NCBI GenBank assembly: GCA_900318835.1
Contig: ONLW01000004.1
Location: forward strand, 1-64,000
Direction of reading: 5' to 3'
Source of the DNA: an uncultured Bacteroidales bacterium
GTDB taxonomy: Bacteria > Bacteroidota > Bacteroidia > Bacteroidales > P3
Length of the DNA stretch: 64,000 nucleotides
The notes under the pieces are model-generated. The model made no database searches and was not told the origin of the DNA. It saw only the letters and a program-made list of their open reading frames with translations. This document shows positions 42,609 to 51,214 of this stretch, piece after piece (position 1 is the first letter of the stretch; each line of letters opens with the position of its first letter). The translations under genes and the position numbers were made by a program.

Positions 42609-43438
42609 TTTTGATTGCAGACAGCGGTAGTACCAAGACTACGTGGATGGAGGTTGAGTCTGGTAACAAGATAGTTACCGAAGGACTGAACCCCCATTTC
42701 ACCAGCGACGAGGCTTTCCTCTCTGCCTGCGCCACTATCCAGCAGCACTTCCATTTTCCTACTTTTCATTTTCCAATCTTTTTTTATGGTGCTGGATGTG
42801 GTAGCGCGGCACAACGGGAACGCGTGGCCTTGCTGTTGTCTAAAGCATTTGGAACAAGCGATATATATGTCGAGACCGACATGATGGGTGCCTGCCGTGC
42901 GGTGTGCGGACGTGAGCGCGGTCTTGTCGGCATCCTCGGAACCGGCAGCAACGCCTGCTACTACGATGGGGATAAGATAGCCCTCCAGGCCGTCAGTACC
43001 GGATATATCCTCGGTGACCACGGTTCCGCCAACCATGTGGGACGGAGACTGCTGCAAGACTACCTTTCCGGGCTTATGCCTAGGAATATAAGTAGCAGAT
43101 TCCATGATTCTTATCCTCAAACCAAGGAGGAGTTTTTGGAGGCTGTCTACCACCAGCCCAACGCCAATCGCTTTTTGGCTTCGCCGGCGCGGTTCGCGGT
43201 GGAACATATCAATGATGGCTATTGTTCGTCGGTGATACTCACCAGTTTGTACGACTGGTACAATTATCAACTCGAAGGGCTACAGAAACTGTCGTACAGT
43301 GACAAGCTGTACCTTGTGGGTGGTTTCGCCGCCCATATCATGCCCTTGCTTGACATTGTAGCCCAGGAACACGGCCTGAAAATACAAAAGGTGCTGGCTG
43401 ACCCCATCGACGGCCTCCGCGAATACCACAAAAAATAA
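42605..43438 (+). CDS. N-acetylglucosamine kinase-like ATPase (BadF/BadG family)
   Basis: The protein starts [14 protein letters not shown], the ASKHA phosphate-1 motif. [14 protein letters not shown] and GGFAAHIMP are the phosphate-2 and adenosine-type motifs. Bacteroidota members of this family are usually annotated as N-acetylglucosamine kinases; the sugar specificity here is inferred. A short low-complexity insert [10 protein letters not shown] near residues 49-58 is encoded by repeated CATTTTCC units and is unusual. The start overlaps the pyrD stop (ATGA), so translation is coupled although the pathways differ. Confidence 0.82.
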   Translation: MILIADSGSTKTTWMEVESGNKIVTEGLNPHFTSDEAFLSACATIQQHFHFPTFHFPIFFYGAGCGSAAQRERVALLLSKAFGTSDIYVETDMMGACRAVCGRERGLVGILGTGSNACYYDGDKIALQAVSTGYILGDHGSANHVGRRLLQDYLSGLMPRNISSRFHDSYPQTKEEFLEAVYHQPNANRFLASPARFAVEHINDGYCSSVILTSLYDWYNYQLEGLQKLSYSDKLYLVGGFAAHIMPLLDIVAQEHGLKIQKVLADPIDGLREYHKK

Positions 43439-43508
43439 AAAAAACTATATACAATATTAATCGGTATTTGCCGTTTTTATTCAAGCTAAACTAAATAACA
43501 TACTAAAA

Positions 43509-43916
43509 ATGGATTTATCAAACATCTTAGTGATTTCCGGCAAGCCGGATCTGAGTGAATTGGTGTCGCAGACCAAAGGCGGCGCTGTGGTGATGAACCT
43601 CGTGACTGGTCAGAAGTACCCTGTCTTCAAGAACGACCGCATCAGCTCGCTGGGCGAGATTCGCATCTTCACCGACAATGACGAGCGCCCCTTGGAGGAT
43701 GTAATGCAGGCCATATACAAGCATCTCGACGGTAAGGCCACAGCTTTCGATCCCAAGAAGGCTGACGGTAAGGTGTTGGCCGACCTGCTGGCTGTGGTTC
43801 TTCCTGACTATGACCGCGATCGTGTCCACACCTCCGACATGAAGAAACTCTTCGCTTGGTATAATATCCTGCTGGCCGCCAACAAGATTACCCTCGAAGA
43901 GGAGAAAACTGAATAA
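43509..43916 (+). CDS. DUF5606 family protein
   Basis: The 135-residue protein begins MDLSNILVISGKPDLSELVS and continues with KGGAVVMNL and ISSLGEIRIFT, which I recognise as the Bacteroidota DUF5606 family. The N-terminal part resembles a small beta-barrel; the C-terminal helix region contains DMKKLFAWYNIL. The function is unknown to me. It is separate from the kinase (70 bp) and immediately followed by the second copy of the intergenic element. Confidence 0.85.
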   Translation: MDLSNILVISGKPDLSELVSQTKGGAVVMNLVTGQKYPVFKNDRISSLGEIRIFTDNDERPLEDVMQAIYKHLDGKATAFDPKKADGKVLADLLAVVLPDYDRDRVHTSDMKKLFAWYNILLAANKITLEEEKTE

Positions 43917-44087
43917 AACGGCTAATTTTACGAATTTAACTAATGGCTACGCAGGACAATTACAAGCGAATTATGCTGAATTGCCTGACGGCAGGCAAGC
44001 CGCGGCAGAGCGAGCGGCATTCGAGTAATTAGCCAAAAATTAACCCGCGGCAGCAATTCGTATAATTAGTATATCTCGCCGTTAAAA
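43917..44087. repeat. Two-copy intergenic element with inverted ends, copy 2
   Basis: About 171 bp, aligned over its length with 41526-41698. The left end AACGGCTAATTTTAC and the right end CGCCGTTAAAA are inverted. Like copy 1 it ends about 10 bp before the start codon of a housekeeping gene, in this case metG. Confidence 0.85.
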
Positions 44088-44096
44088 AAACGATTT

Positions 44097-46157
44097 ATGG
44101 TTTACACTGACAAAGACAAACAGTACAAGCGCTATACGGTGACCTCGGCGCTGCCTTACGCCAACGGTCCGGTGCATATCGGTCATTTGGCAGGAGTCTA
44201 TGTGCCTGCCGACGTCTATGTGCGCTACCTTCGCGCTCAGGGCGAGGAGGTGATGTTCATCGGTGGTAGCGACGAGCACGGCGTGCCCATCACCATCAAG
44301 GCCCGCAAGGAGGGTGTCACCCCTCAGGACATCGTCGACCGCTACCACAAAATCATCAAGGACAGCTTCGCCGAGCTCGGCATCAGCTTCGATATCTACA
44401 GCCGTACCAGCAGCAAGGAGCACCATGAGACTGCCGCGGCCTACTTTGCGAAGCTCTACAGGGAGGGCAAGTTCGTGGAGAAGGTGTCGCAGCAGTATTA
44501 CGACGAGGAGGCGGGCTGCTTCCTGGCCGACCGCTACATCACCGGCACCTGCCCCCATTGTGGCAACGAGCGTGCCTATGGCGACCAGTGTGAAGCTTGC
44601 GGTACCAGCCTCAATGCCACCGACCTCGTCAATCCCAAGAGCGCCCTCAGCGGCTCGAAGCCTGTCCTCAAGGAGACCAAGCACTGGTTCCTCCCCCTGG
44701 ATCAGGACGAGTCGTGGCTGCGCCAGTGGATTCTCGAGAGCCACAAGGGCGACTGGAAGATCAATGTCTATGGTCAGTGCAAATCGTGGATTGACGCCGG
44801 ATTGCAGCCGCGTGCCGTCACGCGAGACCTCGACTGGGGTGTCAAGGTGCCCGTAGAAGGTGCCGACGGCAAGGTTCTCTACGTCTGGTTCGACGCTCCT
44901 ATTGGATACATCTCCTTCACCAAGCAGCTCAAAGGCGACGACTGGGAGAAGTGGTGGAAAGAGAAAGATACCAAGCTGGTGCATTTCATCGGCAAGGACA
45001 ATATCGTCTTCCACTGCATCATCTTCCCCTCGATGCTCCATGCCGACGGCAGCTATATCCTGCCAGCCAATGTGCCTGCCAACGAGTTCCTCAACCTCGA
45101 GGGCGACAAGATCAGTACCTCGCGCAACTGGGCTGTCTGGCTGCACGAATACCTGAAGGAGTTCCCCGGCAAGCAGGACGTGCTCCGCTACACCCTCTGC
45201 TCCAATGCCCCCGAGACCAAGGATAACGACTTCACCTGGAAAGATTTCCAGCTGAAGAACAACAGCGAGTTGGTGGCTATCCTCGGCAATTTCGTCAACC
45301 GCACCCTCGTGCTGACGCATAAATTTTATGGAGGTAAGGTGCCCGCACAGGGCAATTTATCCGCACAGGACGAAGAGATCATTCGCGAGTTGGCTACTTT
45401 CCCCGAGCGCATCGGTCGCTCGATCGAGACCTACCGCTTCCGTGAGGCCCTCGCCGAGATGATGAACCTGGCCCGACTGGGTAACAAGTACCTCACGGAC
45501 ACGGAACCTTGGAAGCTCATCAAGACCGACTCCGAGCGTACCGCCACGGTGATGAACCTCTCGCTGCAGATTTGTGCCAATCTGGCGGTCCTCTGCGCCC
45601 CCTTCCTGCCCTTCACGGCCGACAAGATGCACGCCATGATGAACCTGCAGGCTTTGGGTTGGAAAGACGCTGGCCGTGCCGACCTCCTCATGGAAGGTCA
45701 CACCATTGAAAAACCCGAACTACTCTTCGAACAGATCAGCGACGAGACCATCCAGGCCCAGGTCGACAAACTGCAGGCCACCAAGGTTCAGAACGAACTC
45801 AACGCTTGGAAGCCTGCCGAGGTGAAAGCCCCGGTGACCATTGACGACTTTGGCAAGATGGATATCCGCGTGGGTACCATCCTCGAATGCCAGAAGGTTC
45901 CAAAAGCCGACAAACTCCTGCAATTCAAGATTGAGGACGGTATGGGCACCCGCACCATCGTCAGCGGTATTGCCAAGTTCTACCCCGAACCCGAAAAGCT
46001 TGTCGGCATGCAGGTGTGCTTCATCGCCAACTTCCCGCCGCGCAAACTCAAAGGCGTCGAGAGCCAGGGCATGATACTCAGTGCCGAGGACAAAGACGGT
46101 CGTTTAGTGCTGGTTACGCCCAGTCAGAAGGTCACAGAAGGATGCTCTATTGGATAA
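44097..46157 (+). CDS. metG: Methionyl-tRNA synthetase
   Basis: It charges tRNA-Met. The HIGH motif ([11 protein letters not shown]) is near residue 26, the zinc knuckle [17 protein letters not shown] near 149-165, and KISTS, the KMSKS equivalent, near 340. An anticodon-binding helical domain follows. The C-terminal domain (about 575-686, [19 protein letters not shown]) is the appended tRNA-binding/dimerisation module. At 686 residues it is full length. The start lies 10 bp after the intergenic repeat element, and a terminator follows. Confidence 0.97.
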   Translation: MVYTDKDKQYKRYTVTSALPYANGPVHIGHLAGVYVPADVYVRYLRAQGEEVMFIGGSDEHGVPITIKARKEGVTPQDIVDRYHKIIKDSFAELGISFDIYSRTSSKEHHETAAAYFAKLYREGKFVEKVSQQYYDEEAGCFLADRYITGTCPHCGNERAYGDQCEACGTSLNATDLVNPKSALSGSKPVLKETKHWFLPLDQDESWLRQWILESHKGDWKINVYGQCKSWIDAGLQPRAVTRDLDWGVKVPVEGADGKVLYVWFDAPIGYISFTKQLKGDDWEKWWKEKDTKLVHFIGKDNIVFHCIIFPSMLHADGSYILPANVPANEFLNLEGDKISTSRNWAVWLHEYLKEFPGKQDVLRYTLCSNAPETKDNDFTWKDFQLKNNSELVAILGNFVNRTLVLTHKFYGGKVPAQGNLSAQDEEIIRELATFPERIGRSIETYRFREALAEMMNLARLGNKYLTDTEPWKLIKTDSERTATVMNLSLQICANLAVLCAPFLPFTADKMHAMMNLQALGWKDAGRADLLMEGHTIEKPELLFEQISDETIQAQVDKLQATKVQNELNAWKPAEVKAPVTIDDFGKMDIRVGTILECQKVPKADKLLQFKIEDGMGTRTIVSGIAKFYPEPEKLVGMQVCFIANFPPRKLKGVESQGMILSAEDKDGRLVLVTPSQKVTEGCSIG

Positions 46158-46179
46158 CTTTTTGGAAAAATATTTCAAG

Positions 46180-46205
46180 GCCGAGGAAATTTCCCCGGCT
46201 TTTTT
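46180..46205 (+). terminator. metG terminator
   Basis: GCCGAGG pairs with CCCCGGC with one mismatch, around an AAATTT-containing loop, and is followed by six Ts. It directly precedes the -7 element of the next gene. Confidence 0.75.
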
Positions 46206-46208
46206 GTC

Positions 46209-46216
46209 TATTTTTG
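46209..46216 (+). promoter_or_regulatory. -7 element for the Ser/Arg-rich protein
   Basis: TATTTTTG followed by CAATC matches the -7 consensus. The usual TTTG position falls inside the metG terminator stem and has no match. A purine-rich AAAGGAG at 46245-46251 lies 9 bp before the start codon. Confidence 0.55.
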
Positions 46217-46260
46217 CAATCGAAAACAAGACAGAAAACAAACAAGAAAGGAGTAACGAT

Positions 46261-47337
46261 ATGAAAACCTCAAAAGTGATTGCAATGGTAATGGTAGGCT
46301 TGGCGCTGAGTTTCACACCAGCATTGGCGCAACGCCACGGTGGTGGCGGAAGTCGTGGTGGCGGTGCTTCGATGAGCCGCTCGTCGAGTCCGAGCCGCAG
46401 TAGTTCGTCGTTTAGCAGCCCCATTCGCAGCAGTAGCATTAGCAGCCCGAGCCGCAGTTCGTCGTCGAGCCGTAGCGGCAGCTTCAGTTCTTCCAGCCGT
46501 AACACGGTGAGCACTCCGAGCCGCAGCAGCAGTTTCAGCAGTCCGAGTCGAAGCACGTCGTCGAGCCGTAACAGTTCTTTCGGTACCCCAAGCCGCGCCA
46601 CGTCGAGCACTCCGAGCCGCAGTAGCAGCAGCTTCAGTAGTTCGAGCCGTAACAGCAGTTTTGGTACCCCCAGCCGCAACTCGTCGGCTGTCCCTGCCCG
46701 TAGTGGCAGTTTCAGCACTCCTGCTCGCAGTGCAGCCGGTGCTCCCGGTGGCGGTCCTACGAGCACTGTGATACGTGGTGGTGGCGAGATTCCCAGCGGC
46801 TATGTGCGCCCCTCATCCAACCCCGGCGCCCGCAGCGGTGGCTATGCACGCCCCGGTCACCCTGGCTCTCTGCCTCCGAGCCACCGTCCCATCCACCCCG
46901 CTCCTTATTTCTACCACCCTTGGCACGGCCATGTTGTCCATTGCCATCCCATCTTCTGGGATCCACTGCCCTTGCGTCCCCTCTTTTGGCCTGGCTTCTG
47001 GCTCTACTGCAATAGCTACTGGTACGACTACCACGTCACCGATGTAGTTGTTGTGCGCGACTACGTGAAGGAGACCTACAGTGTCGACATGGTTACCTTC
47101 GGCATCAGCGGCGACATCATGTACGCCATCGTCAAGGATGGCGGTGAGACCTACCTGCAGGTCTACGACAAGGAAGACCACCTGCTGGCCGAGCAGAAGA
47201 TCCACCGCAAATACTGCAACATGGTTATCGACCCAGAGAACGGTGGCTGCTGGATTAGCAAGAAGCACGACAAGGATCCCTTGCTCTTTATCTGGGTTCC
47301 TGAAGAGGCTAAGCTACTTATCTACGAGGCCGACTGA
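46261..47337 (+). CDS. Secreted Ser/Arg-rich repeat protein
   Basis: I chose the ATG with a signal peptide behind it (MKTSKVIAMVMVGLALSF, cleavage after ALA-Q); a longer reading from 46150 overlaps metG and its terminator. Residues about 35-185 are almost entirely Ser and Arg with Gly, Pro, Thr and Phe, in units such as SPSRSSSS, SSRNSSFGTPSR and STPSRSSS. Next comes a Pro/His/Trp-rich stretch (HPAPYFYHPWHGHVVHCHP) and then a globular C-terminal domain of about 110 residues with VYDKEDHLLAEQKIH. No family is known to me. The repeat could be a disordered, polyanion-binding segment exposed outside the inner membrane. Confidence 0.75.
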   Translation: MKTSKVIAMVMVGLALSFTPALAQRHGGGGSRGGGASMSRSSSPSRSSSSFSSPIRSSSISSPSRSSSSSRSGSFSSSSRNTVSTPSRSSSFSSPSRSTSSSRNSSFGTPSRATSSTPSRSSSSFSSSSRNSSFGTPSRNSSAVPARSGSFSTPARSAAGAPGGGPTSTVIRGGGEIPSGYVRPSSNPGARSGGYARPGHPGSLPPSHRPIHPAPYFYHPWHGHVVHCHPIFWDPLPLRPLFWPGFWLYCNSYWYDYHVTDVVVVRDYVKETYSVDMVTFGISGDIMYAIVKDGGETYLQVYDKEDHLLAEQKIHRKYCNMVIDPENGGCWISKKHDKDPLLFIWVPEEAKLLIYEAD

Positions 47338-47359
47338 TTAACTTCGCACAATCAGCCTA

Positions 47360-47408
47360 TTAACACCTCCCTCCCATCTCCTACTACGGTAGGTGTTGGT
47401 GTAAGTAG
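47360..47408. repeat. CTACCATGGTAG palindrome family, degenerate copy 4
   Basis: AACACCTCC ... CTCCTACTACGGTAGGTGTTGGTG keeps the unit pattern but the centre reads CTACGGTAG in place of CCATGG and the arms are imperfect. It lies just before a terminator between convergent genes. Confidence 0.6.
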
Positions 47409-47414
47409 AAAAAA

Positions 47415-47446
47415 AGCTACCCGGTTGATGCCGGGTAGCTTGTTGT
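47415..47446. terminator. Bidirectional terminator between convergent genes
   Basis: AGCTACCCGG pairs perfectly with CCGGGTAGCT around a 6-nt loop. A run of As lies on the left and a T-rich stretch on the right, so it can serve both the Ser/Arg-rich gene and the aminotransferase operon. Confidence 0.85.
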
Positions 47447-47467
47447 TTTAGTATTGTTTCTGATATT

Positions 47468-48670
47468 TTACTGCAGCTTGGCCAGGGCCTCTTTGATGCG
47501 GCGGAGGGCTTCGCGGAGGAGATCCTCACTGGTGGCATAGGAGAGGCGGATGCAACTGTCATCGCCGAAGGCGGAGCCCATCACCGTGGCCACGTTGGCC
47601 TCGTTGAGGAGATAGAAGGCCATGTCGGTGGAGTTCTCAATCTTCTTTCCGTTGAACGACTTACCGTAGTAGCTGCTGACGTCGGGGAAGAAGTAGAAGG
47701 CACCCTGCGGCAGACGCACCTTGAGGCCGGGGATGTCGCAGAGGAGTTTGTATACCATGTCGCGGCGCTGCAGGAAGATGTTGCGCATGTCGATGATATC
47801 CTTGCTGGTCTTGGGGTCCATCATCATGGCGCAGACGGTAGCTTTCTGGGCGATGGAGCAGGTGGCACTGGTCACCTGTCCCTGCAACTTGTTGGCGGCC
47901 TTGGCGATGACCGTGGGAGCGGCGATGAAGCCGATACGCCAGCCGGTCATGGCGAAACCCTTGGCCACACCGTTGACGGTGATAACACGATCTTTTACCT
48001 CGGGGAACTGGGCGATAGACTCGTGCTTGCCCACGAAGTTAATGTGCTCGTAGATTTCGTCGGCCATCACGAAGAGGTTCTCATGGCGGGCCACCACCTC
48101 GGCGATGCCTTTCAACTCTTCTTTAGTATAGAGCATGCCGGTGGGGTTGCTTGGCGAGGAGACCATAATGAGCTTGGTACGGGGGGTGATGGCGGCTTCG
48201 AGTTGCTCGGGGGTCACCTTGAAGTCGTTTTCGAGTTTGGTCTTCACGAAGACGCATTTGCCCTCGGCCAGACGGACGAACTCCTTGTAGGAGACCCAGA
48301 AGGGGGTGGGGATGATGACCTCGTCGCCGGGGTTGATGAGGCATTGGACAACCTGGAAGAGGCTCTGCTTGGCGCCGGTGGAGACGACAACCTGCTCGGG
48401 CTTGTAGTCGAGGCCGTTATCGCGCTTCAGCTTGGTGCAGATGGCTTCCTTGAGGTCGGCATAGCCGGGTACGGGAGGATAGTGGGTGAAATTGTCGTCG
48501 ATGGCCTTCTTGGCGGCTTCCTTCACCACTTCGGGGGTGTTGAAGTCGGGCTCGCCGATGGAGAGGCTGATGACGTCTTTACCCTGAGCCTTGAGCTCGC
48601 GGGCTTTGGCGGTCATGGCGAGAGTCTCGCTCTCGGCCATATTGAGGATTCTATTGGACAGGATTTCCAT
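47468..48670 (-). CDS. aspC: Class I aminotransferase (aspartate aminotransferase)
   Basis: A PLP enzyme of 400 residues that probably interconverts aspartate/oxaloacetate and glutamate/2-oxoglutarate. Family features are SIGEPDFNTP at the N-terminus, YPPVPGYADLKEAI, SSPSNPTG, DEIYEHINF, the PLP-lysine segment NGVAKGFAMTGWRIGF, and the C-terminal FGDDSCIRLSYA with the substrate Arg. The assignment to the Bacteroidota aspartate group (subfamily I-gamma type) is by overall resemblance; other amino acids are possible. It is the last gene of a three-gene operon with a GtrA protein. Confidence 0.88.
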   Translation of the reverse strand: MEILSNRILNMAESETLAMTAKARELKAQGKDVISLSIGEPDFNTPEVVKEAAKKAIDDNFTHYPPVPGYADLKEAICTKLKRDNGLDYKPEQVVVSTGAKQSLFQVVQCLINPGDEVIIPTPFWVSYKEFVRLAEGKCVFVKTKLENDFKVTPEQLEAAITPRTKLIMVSSPSNPTGMLYTKEELKGIAEVVARHENLFVMADEIYEHINFVGKHESIAQFPEVKDRVITVNGVAKGFAMTGWRIGFIAAPTVIAKAANKLQGQVTSATCSIAQKATVCAMMMDPKTSKDIIDMRNIFLQRRDMVYKLLCDIPGLKVRLPQGAFYFFPDVSSYYGKSFNGKKIENSTDMAFYLLNEANVATVMGSAFGDDSCIRLSYATSEDLLREALRRIKEALAKLQ

Positions 48671-48684
48671 GATAATATATGTGT

Positions 48685-49098
48685 TTATTGTTTGCTATTC
48701 TTGAATGTGAAAAGCATATTGCCGAAGAAATTCCAGAGGGTGGTGACACCTACGGCAACGACCCAAAGGATGTAGAAACGCCAGTCATCGTTCCAGTCGG
48801 GCAGCAGGCGGCCACCCACCCAGAGGGTGCCGTTGTTGATACCCAGGCCGATGAGGGAGACCAGAATGAACTTGAGGTATTCGACGGTGACCTGTTTCTC
48901 TTGGCTGCGGAAGGTCCAGATGCGGTTGAGGAAGTAGTTGGTAGTGGCTGCGGTGACGAAGCCTATGGTGTTGGCCACGAACTGGTTGATATGTGCCACG
49001 TCGCGCAAGAGGTAGAGTACCGCGAAATGCACCACCATGCCGCTGGCGCCGACAATGCCAAACTTGATGAATTTGGTTATGAGAGGTTTGAGTTCCAT
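48685..49098 (-). CDS. GtrA family membrane protein
   Basis: The 137-residue protein has four predicted helices (residues about 10-30, 37-58, 76-96, 107-130) and the family signatures KFGIVGASGMVVHF and NYFLNRIWTF. GtrA proteins help to move lipid-linked sugars across the inner membrane for modification of surface glycans. Its start codon directly follows the stop of the upstream secreted protein, and the aminotransferase follows 14 bp downstream. No glycosyltransferase partner lies nearby. Confidence 0.9.
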   Translation of the reverse strand: MELKPLITKFIKFGIVGASGMVVHFAVLYLLRDVAHINQFVANTIGFVTAATTNYFLNRIWTFRSQEKQVTVEYLKFILVSLIGLGINNGTLWVGGRLLPDWNDDWRFYILWVVAVGVTTLWNFFGNMLFTFKNSKQ

Positions 49099-49734
49099 TT
49101 AGTTGAAGACCTTTTCTTCTGGCGAGTGGATGATGCCGGTCTTGCGGACTTTCTGTTTTTTGTCGCGGGCTTTCGATTTACTGATGCGGGGAGCGGGTTT
49201 CTTGACACGCGGAATGAGCTGGATGTCGCCGTCCTCGTTGACCTCAAGGCCATAGACCTTGCGGGTGGTGAGATTGCATTTGATGTGCCAGAAATGGCCA
49301 CAGCCACCGCGGGTGAGGATGACGTCAGAAGCCAGCTTCTCGTCGGAGAGGTTGTCGTCCCAGAGGCCGTTAATCCAGACGATGTGGTCGCCACGGTCGT
49401 TGGTAAATCCTACATACTGACGGCGGTAGAGACGCATGTGCTCGTCGATGATGGGGCACATGCCGCCTTGGTTGTAGTGCTCGCGATTGACATAGGCGAT
49501 GCGTTTCTGCAGCAGAGCCTCGGCCTCGGCAATCTCGGCGTCGGTGGGGGTGAAGCGGCCGTCCTGACCCTCGACGGTGAAGTCGACTTCCACATCCTGG
49601 TGGAATGACCAGCCGTGGTAGTTGTTACCCCACACTTCGGAGACTTTCCATTTTTCGACCGGCTCAATGTATTCCTGAGCGCTCATGGCTGTGCCAAAAA
49701 GCGTGATAAAAAGCCCCAAAATCAGTTTCTTCAT
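49099..49734 (-). CDS. Secreted protein of unknown function
   Basis: I chose the ATG that starts MKKLILGLFITLFGTAMSAQ, a clear signal peptide; an in-frame ATG ten codons upstream lies on the promoter. The mature part of about 190 residues contains EVWGNNYHGWSFHQDVEVDF and RGGCGHFWHIKCN, with conserved-looking Trp, His and Cys, and ends in a basic tail (SKSKARDKKQKVRK). I recognise no domain. It is the first gene of the operon with gtrA and the aminotransferase and has a canonical promoter. Confidence 0.75.
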   Translation of the reverse strand: MKKLILGLFITLFGTAMSAQEYIEPVEKWKVSEVWGNNYHGWSFHQDVEVDFTVEGQDGRFTPTDAEIAEAEALLQKRIAYVNREHYNQGGMCPIIDEHMRLYRRQYVGFTNDRGDHIVWINGLWDDNLSDEKLASDVILTRGGCGHFWHIKCNLTTRKVYGLEVNEDGDIQLIPRVKKPAPRISKSKARDKKQKVRKTGIIHSPEEKVFN

Positions 49735-49761
49735 TACCTTTTTCTTGTTAGTTTTCAACTG

Positions 49762-49793
49762 CAAAAGTACTCATATTTCGGCATTCATGCAAA
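49762..49793 (-). promoter_or_regulatory. Promoter of the secreted protein-gtrA-aspC operon
   Basis: On the minus strand TTTG (49790-49793) and TACTTTTG (49762-49769) have a 20-bp spacer, an exact consensus match. Confidence 0.8.
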
Positions 49794-49821
49794 TTTTTTT
49801 TTTACTTTGCGAAAAATGTTG

Positions 49822-49829
49822 TATATTTG
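49822..49829 (+). promoter_or_regulatory. -7 element for the CoA-transferase/kal operon
   Basis: TATATTTG followed by CAC matches the -7 box. A T run, not TTTG, occupies the -33 position. It is divergent from the promoter at 49762-49793, with the two elements close together. Confidence 0.6.
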
Positions 49830-49874
49830 CACTTTGATTTTAATAACGCAACAATAAGTAAAATAGTATATATC

Positions 49875-50522
49875 ATGAACAAATTTGTCACAGTAAAAGA
49901 GGCCGCCGACAAAATTCACGACGGCATGACCGTAATGGTTGGAGGATTCCTTGGCGTCGGTAACCCCATCGCCCTTATTGACGAGCTTGTTGCCCGCAAC
50001 GTGAAAAACCTCACTATCATCTGCAATGACACCGCCTATCCCGAAGTCGGTGTTGGCAAACTCATCACTAACCATCAGGTGAAGGAGCTCATTGCCACCC
50101 ACATCGGCACCAACAACAACACCATCGACCAGATGAACGCCGGTGAGCTGAAGGTGACCCTCCAGCCTCAGGGTACCTTGGCCGAGCAGATTCGCGCCGC
50201 CGGTGCAGGTCTTGGTGGTGTGCTGACCCAGACGGGCCTTGGCACTGTTGTTGAGAACGGCAAACAGAAGGTGACCGTCGACGGCAAGGAGTATCTCCTC
50301 GAGAAGCCCGTGCGTGCCGACGTCGCCATCATCGGCGCTAACATTGCCGATGAGGAAGGCAATTTGGTCTACAAGGGCACCAGCCAGAACTTCTGCCCCA
50401 TGATGGCCACCGCTGCCGACACTGTCATCGTCGAGCCTCAGGAGATTGTCGCCACTGGCAGCATCGCTCCCGAGAACGTGAAGACCCCGGGCATCTTTGT
50501 CGATTACATCATCAAAAAATAA
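49875..50522 (+). CDS. atoD: CoA-transferase subunit alpha (acetate/acetoacetate type)
   Basis: The 215-residue protein starts [20 protein letters not shown] and has [10 protein letters not shown], the oxyanion/CoA-site motif of family I alpha subunits. With an ammonia-lyase gene next to it, the expected role is transfer of CoA between butyryl- or acetoacetyl-CoA and acetate in lysine fermentation. The catalytic glutamate of these enzymes lies in the beta subunit, which is not present in this window on either side. The first in-frame ATG after the promoter was replaced by the one matching the family start. Confidence 0.85.
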   Translation: MNKFVTVKEAADKIHDGMTVMVGGFLGVGNPIALIDELVARNVKNLTIICNDTAYPEVGVGKLITNHQVKELIATHIGTNNNTIDQMNAGELKVTLQPQGTLAEQIRAAGAGLGGVLTQTGLGTVVENGKQKVTVDGKEYLLEKPVRADVAIIGANIADEEGNLVYKGTSQNFCPMMATAADTVIVEPQEIVATGSIAPENVKTPGIFVDYIIKK

Positions 50523-50529
50523 AGAAAAC

Positions 50530-51054
50530 ATGGCAGTTACATCTATGCTTCGCGTCCGCATGAGCGCCAAGGACGCCCACTACGGTGGAAACCTTGTTGA
50601 CGGCGCCCACATGGTTCATCTCTTTGGCGACGTGGCCACAGAGCTCCTTATCAAGCAGGACGGCGACGAAGGTCTTTTCTGCGCCTACGACATGGTGGAG
50701 TTCAAGGCTCCCGTCTATGCCGGTGATTATATTGAGGCTTACGGTGAAATCACACACGTGGGTAACACCAGCCGCAAGATGAAGTTCGAGGCCTACAAGG
50801 TCATCCGCACCTTGCCGGAAATCAGCGCCAGTGCCGCTGAGGTTCTCGAGGAGCGCATCCTCGTGGCCCGCGCCACCGGCACTTGTGTCACCCCCATGGA
50901 TTGCCAGCGCTACAACAAGCCGGCCCCCAAGAAGGCTCCCGCCAAAAAAGCCCCAGCTAAGAAGGCTGCTGCCAAGAAAGAGCCCGTTGCCAAGAAGGTG
51001 ACTGTTGCTGCAAAGGCTGCCAAGAAGACCACCAAAAAGAAAGCTACCAAGTAA
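50530..51054 (+). CDS. kal: 3-aminobutyryl-CoA ammonia-lyase with a Lys/Ala-rich tail
   Basis: The enzyme removes ammonia from 3-aminobutyryl-CoA to give crotonyl-CoA in lysine fermentation. The hotdog-fold part (residues 1-128) includes [17 protein letters not shown] and [20 protein letters not shown], which I recognise as Kal. About 46 further residues form a tail of [14 protein letters not shown] repeats, like histone H1 or the tails of some bacterial DNA-binding proteins. That is unexpected for this enzyme, which is normally near 130 residues. The reading frame is continuous and the tail is followed by a terminator, so it is not an assembly artefact of a neighbour gene. It starts 7 bp after atoD. 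Confidence 0.85.
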   Translation: MAVTSMLRVRMSAKDAHYGGNLVDGAHMVHLFGDVATELLIKQDGDEGLFCAYDMVEFKAPVYAGDYIEAYGEITHVGNTSRKMKFEAYKVIRTLPEISASAAEVLEERILVARATGTCVTPMDCQRYNKPAPKKAPAKKAPAKKAAAKKEPVAKKVTVAAKAAKKTTKKKATK

Positions 51055-51076
51055 GCAGTAATTGCTATTGGCAAAG

Positions 51077-51102
51077 AAAGCCCCGCCAATTGGCGGGGCT
51101 TT
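51077..51102 (+). terminator. Terminator after kal
   Basis: AAAGCCCCGCC pairs perfectly with GGCGGGGCTTT around AATT, and the tail continues CTCC. The A/T ends make it usable in both directions. Confidence 0.85.
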
Positions 51103-51139
51103 CTCCTTGGACAGGGGAGGTATGACTTCCCTGTCATGA

Positions 51140-51204
51140 CCCTACCAATATCCTATCAACTCCTACCATGGTAAGAGTTGCTTAGGAGTTGGCAGGTGGT
51201 AGGG
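51140..51204. repeat. CTACCATGGTAG palindrome family, copy 5
   Basis: The outer arms CCCTACCA and TGGTAGGG and the central CTCCTACCATGGTAAGAG form an imperfect version of the 18.1-kb copy, with similar total length. It sits between the convergent kal and mazG genes. Confidence 0.8.
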
Positions 51205-51214
51205 GGGGGGATGG

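Noticed and set aside
46150..46260. N-terminal extension of the Ser/Arg-rich protein
   Set aside because: It overlaps the metG stop, its terminator and the -7 element. The signal peptide begins at 46261.
48023..49608. Long frames antisense to aspC, gtrA and the secreted protein
   Set aside because: They overlap three genes with good family matches or a signal peptide and canonical promoter.
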